From Bacteroidetes bacterium MED-G17 (lineage in GTDB: Bacteria; Bacteroidota; Bacteroidia; NS11-12g; UBA9320), in NCBI GenBank assembly GCA_002457675.1, contig NTKK01000003.1:142668-206667 (forward strand): a DNA stretch of 64,000 nt. The letters run 5' to 3'. The notes under the pieces are model-generated. The model was not told the origin of the DNA. It made no database searches and saw only the letters and a program-made list of their open reading frames with translations. Made by a program: the position numbers and the translations under genes. Positions 36,190-44,133 of the stretch are shown piece by piece; within the stretch, counting starts at the first letter, position 1; the number at the start of each line of letters is the position of its first letter.

Positions 36190-36933
36190 TTAAAATTCAA
36201 ATTGAAATCCCATGTTTTTCAACGTATTATATTTATCTCTGTCAAAACGATACAACTTGGCAGGCCTATGATTTACATTGCTTTGTAACTCGTTTAAATC
36301 TTCTAAAATTTTCATGGAGAGAATTTTTTTTCTAAAATTCGGTTTGTCATACTCAACCCCAAAAATCGCTTCATAAGTACTTTGTAATTCTAGAAGGGTG
36401 AATTTTTCTGGGAGTAACTCAAAGCCAATGGATTCGTATTTCGCTTTTTTTCTTAAACGTTTTAAACCTTTTCTAATAATAAATGCATGGTCAAAAGCCA
36501 ACTCTGGAAGCTCATTAATATCCCACCACTTAGTATCTTTTGCCCAAGCGGCAGGCAAAGGATAAATATTCTCTGATTTAACCAATGAAAAAAATCCAAC
36601 AGTGAGTACTCTGCCCATTGGGTGTCTGTCAATGGCTCCAAATGTCTTGAATTGCTTGAAATAAATTTCTCTTAATCCTGTTAGTTGATATAAAACCCGT
36701 TCGGCTGCATTTTTCAAATCTTCATCTTTTTTCAATAAATCACCTGGCAAAGCCCAATAGCCACGATAAGGAGAAACGCCTCTTTCAACCAATAGTACTT
36801 TCAGTTTGCCAGATTGATACCCGAGGACAATACAATCAACAGATACCCCAAATACGAATGGATAACCAAGATTTTCTTCTCCATAATCATTTGTGGAATA
36901 ATAGTCTTTTAACGCTTCTTTTTGGTTATACAT
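36190..36933 (-). CDS. NrtR-type regulator with degenerate Nudix domain
   Basis: The 247-residue protein has an N-terminal Nudix-fold domain (about 28-165) and a C-terminal winged-helix part (about 165-245). This is the layout of NrtR-type transcriptional regulators, some of which control sugar catabolism in Bacteroidota. The Nudix box is degenerate: the expected REUxEExG reads RVLYQLTG, so the metal-binding glutamates are gone and hydrolase activity is unlikely. It leads the operon with the SSS symporter and GH3 enzyme. Two palindrome copies lie in its upstream region and a perfect copy at the susC promoter. I infer it senses a sugar or sugar-nucleotide and controls the whole glucan locus. 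Confidence 0.85.
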   Translation of the reverse strand: MYNQKEALKDYYSTNDYGEENLGYPFVFGVSVDCIVLGYQSGKLKVLLVERGVSPYRGYWALPGDLLKKDEDLKNAAERVLYQLTGLREIYFKQFKTFGAIDRHPMGRVLTVGFFSLVKSENIYPLPAAWAKDTKWWDINELPELAFDHAFIIRKGLKRLRKKAKYESIGFELLPEKFTLLELQSTYEAIFGVEYDKPNFRKKILSMKILEDLNELQSNVNHRPAKLYRFDRDKYNTLKNMGFQFEF

Positions 36934-36942
36934 TTAGCCAAG

Positions 36943-36950
36943 CAAATAAA
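36943..36950 (-). promoter_or_regulatory. Probable -7 box of the Nudix-SSS-GH3 operon
   Basis: TTTATTTG on the minus strand has one mismatch to TAnnTTTG and ends 9 nt before the ATG at 36933. The operator at 36964-36988 covers the corresponding -33 region. Confidence 0.45.
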
Positions 36951-36963
36951 CATCTTTTTTGGG

Positions 36964-36988
36964 ACTTATGGTTTATTTTACCTTAAGT
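36964..36988. promoter_or_regulatory. Operator copy A, regulator-side
   Basis: ACTTATGGT (36964-36972) and ACCTTAAGT (36980-36988) are separated by 7 nt, the same arms and spacing as at susC with one mismatch in the right arm. It lies 13 nt upstream of the Nudix operon -7 box and could mediate autoregulation. Confidence 0.65.
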
Positions 36989-36998
36989 TGGTAATTTG

Positions 36999-37023
36999 AC
37001 TTATAGTATTTTTTACTTTAACA
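36999..37023. promoter_or_regulatory. Operator copy B, secreted-protein side (degenerate)
   Basis: ACTTATAGT (36999-37007) and ACTTTAACA (37015-37023) again have a 7-nt spacer. The left arm is well conserved and the right arm weaker. It lies 9 nt upstream of the -7 box of the gene at 37061. Confidence 0.5.
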
Positions 37024-37032
37024 ATTTTTCTT

Positions 37033-37040
37033 TAAGTTTG
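37033..37040 (+). promoter_or_regulatory. -7 box of the secreted glucan-locus protein
   Basis: TAAGTTTG matches TAnnTTTG and lies 20 nt before the ATG at 37061. No convincing -33 TTTG is present; operator copy B occupies that place. Confidence 0.55.
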
Positions 37041-37060
37041 GATTACTAAAACATTAACAT

Positions 37061-38935
37061 ATGAAAAAACTTTTATTTGCAGTGAGCATTCTAGTTAGTA
37101 TAACTGCTTTTGCTCAAATTGAGGGAACTTGGAGAATATCCAATGAGTTCGGCTCATTGATGGTTGGGCCCTCCGTAGGCTCTGGACAATATTATTCCTA
37201 TCCTGGCGATGGTTCTCGACCTTGCTTGCTTGACGACTCCTTTACATTCAATAATGACGGTTCTTTTGCCATGAATGTCCAAAATGAAACATGGTTAGAG
37301 ACAGGCGCACATGGTGTAACTACAGAAGGTTGTGGTGCTACAATTGCACCTTTTGATGGCTCAAGTTTGGCTACATGGAAATATGATGCAGGTGCCAAAA
37401 CGCTTACAGTCGTGGGCAAAGGTGCGTACCTTGGTCTCAATAAAGCATACAATGGAGGAGAGCTAGTGAATTGGGCACCAGTACAAGATAGTATTGTGTA
37501 TCAAGTTACAGATTTAAGTGATGAGAAAATGACCTTAGATATTGCAGTTGGTGGAGGTAATTGGTGGCGTTTTATTTTGGCCAAGGAAGGGGTTGTACAA
37601 TCAACTTCAAATACGGTTGAATTTTCTGCTTCCGACGCTTGGGTAGGCTACGCAAATATATTCGATTTTGCAGGCGCTTATCAATTTGGCAATGCTTGGG
37701 CGATAGATGAGCTTAAAACGACAATTGATGTGACGGGAAATAGCATAACATTGCAACCCAATTTTAACTTATTTGGCGATGGTACAGATGAATATTGGGC
37801 AAAAGATGGAAAGGGTCAAAAAAATGTTGAAGCCAATACAGAAGTTGAAACAGACGGTTCATTTAATGGTAAAGACCTTACCTTCCGCGGCTCTGTGCTA
37901 AGTAATACCCTTGATACAAGCTACGATGCTTACTTTCATATCGTGGCACTCGATCCCAACAATGGCTATCAAGATGCTTTGGGCGGTGCAGGTCGAACAA
38001 AACTTCCGTCTAGCGGTAATTTTTCTGTTACCATTTCTGGTGACGATTTAGCTGCAGGTCTTGTAGTGAAATATGGATTTAGAATTTTTGGGGTAAATGC
38101 CAATCCAGCTGATGAAACTGCTCTTGGTAGCGTTGTTATTGGTGAAACTCAGCCTGAATTGGCAGGTAGATGGAAGCTTGCTCCACGAGGTGGATCGATG
38201 GGTGTAGGTCCCAATCAAGGTGATATTTCTTGGTGGAACAATTCACAAGAAGACGTAGAAACTAGACATTGCTTATTTGCTGATCACTATGTTTTCAATA
38301 TAGATGGATCTTTTGAAAATGATTTGGCTGAACACACTTGGTTGGAAACTTGGCAAGCAGCAGAAGAGGGTTGTGGAGAACCAGTAGCGCCGCACGATGG
38401 TTCTGCGTCTGCAACTTGGTCTTACGATGCGCCCACAAAATCAATTACACTTGTTGGGAAAGGTGCTTATTTAGGCCTTTCAAAAGTTACAAATACCACA
38501 CAATTGGAAGATCCTGCAAATGCACCAGATACGATTACTTATTTAGTTACAGATTTCTCTGACAGCACACTTATGCTTGACATCAATTATGGCAATGGCG
38601 GAGAAGGTTGGTGGAGATTCAATTTTGTTCGAACAGATGAAACCATGTCCATTGATTCTTTAGCAAAAGATACAGGTGATACTAGCGGGTTCATCATTGA
38701 TCCAAAATGGGGTGCCACTTCAATCTATCCAAACCCTACCAATGAGTTTGTAAATATCCAGAGTAACGAGAGATTTACTTCCTATTTGATATACGATCAA
38801 TTAGGTCAAACCATTCAAAAAGGTGAAATTGTTGCCAATAGAATTTCTGTTGCCGACTTGAGAAGAGGTGTTTACTTCATAGCTATTATTAACGAAGAAA
38901 ATCTTGGATTTGTGAGAAAACTAATCAAGGACTAA
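37061..38935 (+). CDS. Secreted protein with two repeats of a putative glycan-binding module and T9SS domain
   Basis: A 624-residue exported protein of unknown function. After a signal peptide (1-19) it has two homologous modules, at about residues 20-190 and 367-525. Shared landmarks are GTWRIS/GRWKLA, GVGPN or its variant, CLLDDSFTFN/CLFADHYVFN, HNTWLET-like and GAYLGL phrases, and a closing WWRF. A different beta-rich domain separates them, and a type A T9SS C-terminal domain follows (about 552-624, SIYPNPTNEFVNIQS, DLRRGVYFI). The same module appears once at the C-terminus of the PKD lipoprotein. Control by the same palindrome as susC suggests a role in capturing the glucan. No catalytic motif is seen. 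Confidence 0.8.
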   Translation: MKKLLFAVSILVSITAFAQIEGTWRISNEFGSLMVGPSVGSGQYYSYPGDGSRPCLLDDSFTFNNDGSFAMNVQNETWLETGAHGVTTEGCGATIAPFDGSSLATWKYDAGAKTLTVVGKGAYLGLNKAYNGGELVNWAPVQDSIVYQVTDLSDEKMTLDIAVGGGNWWRFILAKEGVVQSTSNTVEFSASDAWVGYANIFDFAGAYQFGNAWAIDELKTTIDVTGNSITLQPNFNLFGDGTDEYWAKDGKGQKNVEANTEVETDGSFNGKDLTFRGSVLSNTLDTSYDAYFHIVALDPNNGYQDALGGAGRTKLPSSGNFSVTISGDDLAAGLVVKYGFRIFGVNANPADETALGSVVIGETQPELAGRWKLAPRGGSMGVGPNQGDISWWNNSQEDVETRHCLFADHYVFNIDGSFENDLAEHTWLETWQAAEEGCGEPVAPHDGSASATWSYDAPTKSITLVGKGAYLGLSKVTNTTQLEDPANAPDTITYLVTDFSDSTLMLDINYGNGGEGWWRFNFVRTDETMSIDSLAKDTGDTSGFIIDPKWGATSIYPNPTNEFVNIQSNERFTSYLIYDQLGQTIQKGEIVANRISVADLRRGVYFIAIINEENLGFVRKLIKD

Positions 38936-38958
38936 ACTTTCATTTTATATAGATCAAT

Positions 38959-38986
38959 AAAAAAGGGGCTTTGTGGCCCCTTTTTT
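38959..38986 (+). terminator. Intrinsic terminator after the secreted protein gene
   Basis: The stem AAAAAAGGGGC pairs perfectly with GCCCCTTTTTT around a 6-nt loop (38970-38975), ending in a T run. It lies 23 nt after the stop codon. Confidence 0.9.
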
Positions 38987-39044
38987 ATTTTGTAAACAGC
39001 CTATTAGTAAAAGAAGCCTTAAACAGTGTGTGCTTTGGTAATGC

Positions 39045-39052
39045 TATCTTTG
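39045..39052 (+). promoter_or_regulatory. -7 box 6 nt before the Gre-like gene
   Basis: TATCTTTG matches TAnnTTTG and ends 6 nt before the ATG at 39059. This supports that ATG over the in-frame GTG-type start further upstream and implies a leaderless or nearly leaderless mRNA. Confidence 0.6.
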
Positions 39053-39058
39053 AAGCAA

Positions 39059-39502
39059 ATGAACAAACTTGCCTTAATAGAAAAATGTCTAACTGATTTA
39101 GATAGCAGCATTGCTGAAATGAAATCTTCTTTACAGTCCTTAGAAGAAGATATGCAAAATGACACCAAAAGTTCAGCAGGAGACAAGTTTGAAACCTCTA
39201 GAGAAATGATGAGTCAAGAAAGAGAAAAACTGATGTATCGAATAAATCTCCAACAAAAACAAAGAAATATGCTTGCACATTTACCCACACAAAAAACGAA
39301 TAAAGCTGGATTAGGGTCACTTATTTTAACAGATAAACAGTGTTTTTTCTTAAGCCAAAGTTTGGGCAAAAGGTTGTTTCAAGGTTTTGAGATAATTTTT
39401 ATTTCGGTGCAAGCGCCAATTGCACAACAATTAATCAATAAGGAAATTGGAGAATGCTTTCAATGGAATGGCACACAGTATAAAATTGTAGATTTAATAT
39501 AA
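39059..39502 (+). CDS. GreA/GreB-like protein (often annotated 3-oxoacyl-ACP synthase)
   Basis: A 147-residue cytosolic protein with an N-terminal helical hairpin (about 1-75, including SSAGDKFETSREMMSQEREK). A small C-terminal beta domain follows, with LGSLILTDKQCFFLS and FQWNGTQYKIVDL. The layout resembles transcription elongation factor GreA (coiled coil plus FKBP-like domain). Bacteroidota homologues are frequently labelled 3-oxoacyl-ACP synthase in databases, which the sequence does not support. It may bind RNA polymerase, but this is inference. Confidence 0.6.
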   Translation: MNKLALIEKCLTDLDSSIAEMKSSLQSLEEDMQNDTKSSAGDKFETSREMMSQEREKLMYRINLQQKQRNMLAHLPTQKTNKAGLGSLILTDKQCFFLSQSLGKRLFQGFEIIFISVQAPIAQQLINKEIGECFQWNGTQYKIVDLI

Positions 39503-39562
39503 TTTTTTTTAGAAAAGTCAACCAACTTGGCTTTCTGTTGTTTAGGTTCTAAATAAAATTAA

Positions 39563-39570
39563 TTTCTTTG
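39563..39570 (+). promoter_or_regulatory. -7-like box 4 nt before lysA
   Basis: TTTCTTTG has one mismatch to TAnnTTTG and is followed by TTAT and the lysA ATG at 39575. Confidence 0.45.
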
Positions 39571-39574
39571 TTAT

Positions 39575-40807
39575 ATGCAGTCAAAAAAGGATTCTAACAT
39601 TCGTGTGCATGCGCAAAAAATTGCAGAAAATTTTGGCACTCCAACGTACGTATATGATGGCTCTACAATTGCCCAACAATATGAAAATATGAAAGCTGCG
39701 TTTACTGGGGTTAATGTGAAAATAAAATATGCTTGTAAGGCACTTAGTAATATAAATATTCTCAAACTAATGAATTCTTTGGGGAGTGGATTAGATACAG
39801 TTTCTATTCAGGAAGCAATGCTAGGCGTACATGCAGGTTTTGATCCTAAAGACATAATTTTTACGCCCAATAGTGTAGATATGAATGAGATGCGAGATGC
39901 GGCTCATTTGGGTTTGGTAATCAATATTGATAATCTTTCAATTTTAGAACAATTTGGCAATGAATTTGGCGATAAACATCCCGTATGTATTCGCTTAAAT
40001 CCCCACATTATGGCAGGTGGGCATGCACACATTTCTACGGGGCACATTGATAGCAAGTTTGGTATTTCTATTTATCAACTACCACATGTTCATCGTATTG
40101 TTGAAGCAACAGGCCTGAAAATTAATGGTTTGCACATGCATACTGGATCAGACATCTTAGATGCGGATGTTTTTTTGAGAGGGGCCGAATTACTTTTTGA
40201 CGCTTCCGAGAAATTTGAGGATTTAGAATTTATGGATTTTGGCTCAGGTTTTAAAGTGGCTTATAAAGACAATGATATGACCACGGACATGAGTGATGTC
40301 GGACAAAAAATTTCGGAACGGTTTTTAAAGTTTTGTCAAGACTATGGTAAAGAGTTAGCCTTGTGGTTTGAACCCGGTAAATTTATTGTAAGTGAAGCAG
40401 GGCAGCTTTTGGTTAAGTGTAATGTAGTTAAACAGACGACAAGCACCGTTTTTGTGGGGGTCAATTCTGGACAAAATCATCTAATTCGGCCAATGATGTA
40501 TGATGCGTATCATAAAATTGAAAACGTAAGCAACCCTGAGGGTATTGAGCGTATTTATTCTGTTGTAGGCTATATCTGTGAGACAGATACTTTTGGATAT
40601 GATAGAAAAATAGCTGAAGTTAGAGAAGGGGATATTTTGGCAATACACAATGCAGGTGCCTATGGATTTCAAATGAGTAGCAATTACAACTCACGATATC
40701 GACCTTCAGAAGTGCTTATTTATAATGAGCAAGCCCACCTGATTAGAAGAAGAGAAACATTTAATGACTTGATTGCCAATCAAATTGTATTAGACGTTTG
40801 GGAATAG
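39575..40807 (+). CDS. lysA: Diaminopimelate decarboxylase
   Basis: LysA decarboxylates meso-diaminopimelate to lysine with PLP. The 410-residue alanine-racemase-fold enzyme has the PLP lysine in KYACKALSN (Lys55), the Gly-rich phosphate loop region (LEFMDFGSGF) and a substrate-binding EPGKFIV segment. It also has the Cys-Glu pair in VGYICETDTFG, where the usual motif is CESGD. A C-terminal GAYGFQMSSNYNSRYRP segment is diagnostic. It converges with pckA with only 21 nt between the stops. Confidence 0.93.
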   Translation: MQSKKDSNIRVHAQKIAENFGTPTYVYDGSTIAQQYENMKAAFTGVNVKIKYACKALSNINILKLMNSLGSGLDTVSIQEAMLGVHAGFDPKDIIFTPNSVDMNEMRDAAHLGLVINIDNLSILEQFGNEFGDKHPVCIRLNPHIMAGGHAHISTGHIDSKFGISIYQLPHVHRIVEATGLKINGLHMHTGSDILDADVFLRGAELLFDASEKFEDLEFMDFGSGFKVAYKDNDMTTDMSDVGQKISERFLKFCQDYGKELALWFEPGKFIVSEAGQLLVKCNVVKQTTSTVFVGVNSGQNHLIRPMMYDAYHKIENVSNPEGIERIYSVVGYICETDTFGYDRKIAEVREGDILAIHNAGAYGFQMSSNYNSRYRPSEVLIYNEQAHLIRRRETFNDLIANQIVLDVWE

Positions 40808-40828
40808 TTGGCCCGTCTAGCACGCAAT

Positions 40829-42427
40829 CTATACTTTAGCTCTAGTTTGTAATTTTGGTGCAGCAGCAATGGTTTCTGACGAACATCCCTCTGAATATTT
40901 TTCAAAATTTTCATTGAAAAGGTGAGCCAATTTTTGGCATATTTCTGTAAACTTTTGTTTGTCTTGCCAAGTATCTATTGGGTTTAGAAGTTCGGATGGG
41001 ACGCCATCAACCTTTACAGGCATAGCCAGTCCAAAAAGCTCTTGATTATGGTATTCTGCATGGGCCAATTTTCCTTCTAAGGCGGCGGTGATCATCGCCC
41101 TAGTGTATTTTAATTTCATACGTTGACCAACTCCATATTCACCTCCAGACCAACCAGTATTAATAAGCCATACATTGATCTCAGGATTGGCTTTGAGTTT
41201 TTCTCCCAACATATTGGCGTATTCACTTGGATGCAAGGGGAGAAAAGCTTCACCAAAACAAGCAGAAAAAGTTGCTTTTGGTTCATTTATTCCTTCTTCT
41301 GTACCAGCAACTTTGGCTGTGTAACCAGAAATAAAGTGATACATGGCTTGACCAGCAGTCAATTTGGATATTGGAGGCAATACCCCAAAAGCGTCGCAGG
41401 TTAAAAAGAAAATATTTTTTGGAGGATTGCCAATACTAGGTAGTTTGACTCCTTCAATGTGTTCAATGGGGTAAGCAACTCGGGTATTTTGTGTAACACG
41501 AATATCTTCAAAATTCACCTTATTGCTTCCTTCGAAAAAACGAACATTTTCTACCAAAGCACCCTTTTTGATGGCCCGGTAGATTTGTGGTTCTTTTTCT
41601 TCGCTGAGGTCGATACATTTAGCATAGCATCCGCCTTCAAAGTTAAAAACACTATTTTCTGACCATCCATGCTCATCATCTCCGATTAGCTTTCGATTCG
41701 AATCTGCAGAAAGTGTGGTTTTACCAGTTCCTGAAAGACCAAAAAAAACAGCAGTATCTCCGTTTTTACCTTCATTGGCTGAGCAGTGCATACTCAAAAC
41801 GCCATGTTCTTTGGGTAAAGTAAAATTAAGCACAGTAAAAATCCCTTTTTTAATTTCACCAGTATAACCTGTTCCACCGATAAGGATGATTTTCTTTGAA
41901 AAATTGGTAATTGAAAAATTGTGTTGACGAGTTCCATCTTCAGCAGCAACCGCCATAAAAGATGGGGCAGCCAATATGATCCAATCAGCATCCTCACGGA
42001 AACTATTGTCTTTAAACCGTTGAAAGAGGTTATTGGCGAATAGGTTTTGATAAGCAGTCTCTGTAACAACTTTGATGCTCATCTGGTAATCTAAATCCGA
42101 GCAAACAAATGCATCTCGAATAAAAAGTTCTTTGCGACGGTAGTGTTTTAAAATCTTGTGCAACAAGCCTTCAAATTTTTCAGTTGATATAGGGTGGTTG
42201 ATGTCGCCCCACCAGACTTTCTTTTCGGTAAATACATCTTTAACTACAAATTTATCCTTGGGAGAACGACCTGTAAATTCACCTGTATCGGCAGCGAGTG
42301 CGCCCATATCTGTTAGTTTACCCTCCTTGCGCTCAAGAGCGTAATCTATTAGTTCACTGGGACTTAGATTTATATGTGTTTTTTCTGCTTGGTCAATAAT
42401 TTGGGAAATGATGGCTTTGTTATCCAT
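40829..42427 (-). CDS. pckA: Phosphoenolpyruvate carboxykinase (ATP)
   Basis: PckA converts oxaloacetate and ATP to PEP and CO2, the first step of gluconeogenesis. The 532-residue protein has TGRSPKDKFVV near the N-terminus, the metal-binding MHCSANEG segment, the P-loop GLSGTGKTTLS, LIGDDEHGW, and the C-terminal NTGWSGGEYGVGQRM. Length is typical. The start ATG (42427) is preceded by TACATTTG at 42451-42458, leaving a short leader of roughly 18-20 nt. Confidence 0.96.
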   Translation of the reverse strand: MDNKAIISQIIDQAEKTHINLSPSELIDYALERKEGKLTDMGALAADTGEFTGRSPKDKFVVKDVFTEKKVWWGDINHPISTEKFEGLLHKILKHYRRKELFIRDAFVCSDLDYQMSIKVVTETAYQNLFANNLFQRFKDNSFREDADWIILAAPSFMAVAAEDGTRQHNFSITNFSKKIILIGGTGYTGEIKKGIFTVLNFTLPKEHGVLSMHCSANEGKNGDTAVFFGLSGTGKTTLSADSNRKLIGDDEHGWSENSVFNFEGGCYAKCIDLSEEKEPQIYRAIKKGALVENVRFFEGSNKVNFEDIRVTQNTRVAYPIEHIEGVKLPSIGNPPKNIFFLTCDAFGVLPPISKLTAGQAMYHFISGYTAKVAGTEEGINEPKATFSACFGEAFLPLHPSEYANMLGEKLKANPEINVWLINTGWSGGEYGVGQRMKLKYTRAMITAALEGKLAHAEYHNQELFGLAMPVKVDGVPSELLNPIDTWQDKQKFTEICQKLAHLFNENFEKYSEGCSSETIAAAPKLQTRAKV

Positions 42428-42450
42428 TGAAATTGCCTTTTGAAGATATT

Positions 42451-42458
42451 CAAATGTA
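42451..42458 (-). promoter_or_regulatory. -7 box of pckA
   Basis: TACATTTG on the minus strand matches TAnnTTTG and lies 23 nt before the pckA ATG. Confidence 0.5.
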
Positions 42459-42485
42459 TTTGACTGAGTTTGGCTTAAACAAAAA

Positions 42486-42839
42486 TCAGCCGCCTTTTTT
42501 TGTTACTTTATAACCTTTTTGAATTAGGAATTGAAAAATTTTGTCTCTAAAATCACCTTGAACTACTATTTCTTCGTCTTTCCAAGCGCCCCCGGAGCCA
42601 CAGAGCTGTTTTAGATTTTTGGTTAGTGCTTTAGCTTCTTCATCACTTCCCTCAAAGCCTTCAATAAGGGTGACAACTTTACCCTTCCGGTTCTTTTTGT
42701 CTCGGGAGAGGTAAAGGTTTTGTTTATCGGCTGGTCGTTGTTCTTCGGCATCTTCATTTGCTTCAAAAGATGCTTCCGGGTTTGTTGAGTAAATAAGGCC
42801 TCCTAAATCTTCTAAACCCAATTTATGCTTTTTGCCCAT
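42486..42839 (-). CDS. Translation initiation factor SUI1/eIF1-like (YciH family)
   Basis: A 117-residue homologue of eukaryotic eIF1 and bacterial YciH. The SUI1 core is in the C-terminal two thirds: RKGKVVTLIEGFEGSDEEAK, LKQLCGSGGAWKDEEIV, and VQGDFRDKIFQFLIQKGYKV. In E. coli, YciH affects start-codon fidelity, which is of interest in a genome that seems to use leaderless mRNAs and unusual start codons. The gene itself appears leaderless: TACCTTTG ends 4 nt before its ATG. Confidence 0.88.
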   Translation of the reverse strand: MGKKHKLGLEDLGGLIYSTNPEASFEANEDAEEQRPADKQNLYLSRDKKNRKGKVVTLIEGFEGSDEEAKALTKNLKQLCGSGGAWKDEEIVVQGDFRDKIFQFLIQKGYKVTKKGG

Positions 42840-42843
42840 ATGG

Positions 42844-42851
42844 CAAAGGTA
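42844..42851 (-). promoter_or_regulatory. -7 box 4 nt before the SUI1 gene
   Basis: TACCTTTG on the minus strand matches TAnnTTTG and is followed by CCAT and the ATG at 42839. Confidence 0.65.
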
Positions 42852-42940
42852 AAAGCATTTTTCTGTACTAAAGGTGATTAACTAGTGATGAACAAACTTT
42901 GGTTAAAAAAACAAAAGCACGAAAATCTGATGTAAACTAT

Positions 42941-44098
42941 TTAAGAAATCCAGCTTTTATAGTAATCAGGATCCTCAATATTCAATGCATCTTGAGTGAG
43001 ATTCAACGGATAAAATGGATCAATCATCACTGCCAATTCTTTAGTTTCATTTTGACCAATGCTTTTTTCTACCGTACCTGGATGTGGTCCATGAGGAATC
43101 CCTTTCGGGTGCAATGTAATCATTCCTTTTTCAACATGTTTTCTGCTCATAAAATCACCATCTACATAATATAAGATTTCGTCGCTGTCCACATTGCTGT
43201 GGTTGTAAGGCGCAGGAATACTTTGTGGGTGATAGTCATATAAACGGGGAACAAATGAACAAATAACAAAATTATTGCCTTCAAATGTTTGATGAATAGG
43301 AGGTGGTAAATGTATACGCCCAGTAATGGGTTCAAAATTGTGTATGCTAAAGCCAAAAGGGTAAACATAGCCGTCCCAGCCTATTGCATCAAAGGGATGG
43401 CTTGCCATGGTGTAATTAAAGTATTGATCAGACTTTTTAATTATCACCTTATAGTCACCAATCTCGTCGTAGGTTTTAAGATTTTCAGGTAGTTTGATGT
43501 CTCTTTCGCAATAGGGTGCGTGCTCCAAAAGTTGTCCAAAATTATTCAGATAACGTTTGGGAGGATGAATAGGAGAAAAACTTTCAGTAATAAAAATTCT
43601 GTTGTTTTCGTTTTCAACATCCAATTGATAGGTAGTTCCTCTTGGAATTACCAAATAATCTCCATATTCAAATGGAATTTGGCCATAAATTGTTTTTAAC
43701 TTGCCAGAACCTTCGTGTATAAAAAGGACTTCATCTGCGTCCGCATTTTTATAGAAATAATCTTGCATACTTTGTCTAGGTGCTGCAGACCCAATATATA
43801 AATCTTTGTTGCCAAATAGGATTTTTCTACTCTCAAGATAATCGTTCTCTGGAGCAAACGAAAATGTAGTAAAACTTCTATGTTTTAAATTTTCAGAAAG
43901 TACAAAATTGGGTTTTACACTTTTCGCCTTTTCAACCTCTTTCACCAAAGTGGGAGCATGACAGTGGTAAAGTAGAGAGTATATGTTAGAAAAACCCTCT
44001 GTACTAACTAGTTCTTCAGCATACAATTTTCCATTGGATTTTCTGAATTGGGTGTGTCTCTTATTTGGTATTTTACCCTGTGTATAATAAAACGGCAT
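42941..44098 (-). CDS. hmgA: Homogentisate 1,2-dioxygenase
   Basis: HmgA opens the aromatic ring of homogentisate to maleylacetoacetate in tyrosine/phenylalanine catabolism, using Fe(II). The 385-residue cupin protein shows the family segments HEGSGKLKTIYGQIPFEYGD, HPFDAIGWDGYVYPF and RIHLPPPIHQTFEG (His and Glu iron ligands). ITLHPKGIPHGPHPG, with the third His, is also present. Other tyrosine-degradation genes are not in the window. A TAATTTTG box (44112-44119) ends 13 nt before the ATG. Confidence 0.93.
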   Translation of the reverse strand: MPFYYTQGKIPNKRHTQFRKSNGKLYAEELVSTEGFSNIYSLLYHCHAPTLVKEVEKAKSVKPNFVLSENLKHRSFTTFSFAPENDYLESRKILFGNKDLYIGSAAPRQSMQDYFYKNADADEVLFIHEGSGKLKTIYGQIPFEYGDYLVIPRGTTYQLDVENENNRIFITESFSPIHPPKRYLNNFGQLLEHAPYCERDIKLPENLKTYDEIGDYKVIIKKSDQYFNYTMASHPFDAIGWDGYVYPFGFSIHNFEPITGRIHLPPPIHQTFEGNNFVICSFVPRLYDYHPQSIPAPYNHSNVDSDEILYYVDGDFMSRKHVEKGMITLHPKGIPHGPHPGTVEKSIGQNETKELAVMIDPFYPLNLTQDALNIEDPDYYKSWIS

Positions 44099-44111
44099 GC
44101 TTTTATGTAGT

Positions 44112-44119
44112 CAAAATTA
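44112..44119 (-). promoter_or_regulatory. -7 box of hmgA
   Basis: TAATTTTG on the minus strand matches TAnnTTTG and ends 13 nt before the hmgA ATG, giving a leader of only a few nucleotides. Confidence 0.5.
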
Positions 44120-44133
44120 ACGAAATTCGCCTC

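Noticed and set aside
42899..43174. Plus-strand frame over the 3' end of hmgA
   Set aside because: Most of it overlaps the conserved hmgA coding region, and it shows no domain or signal.
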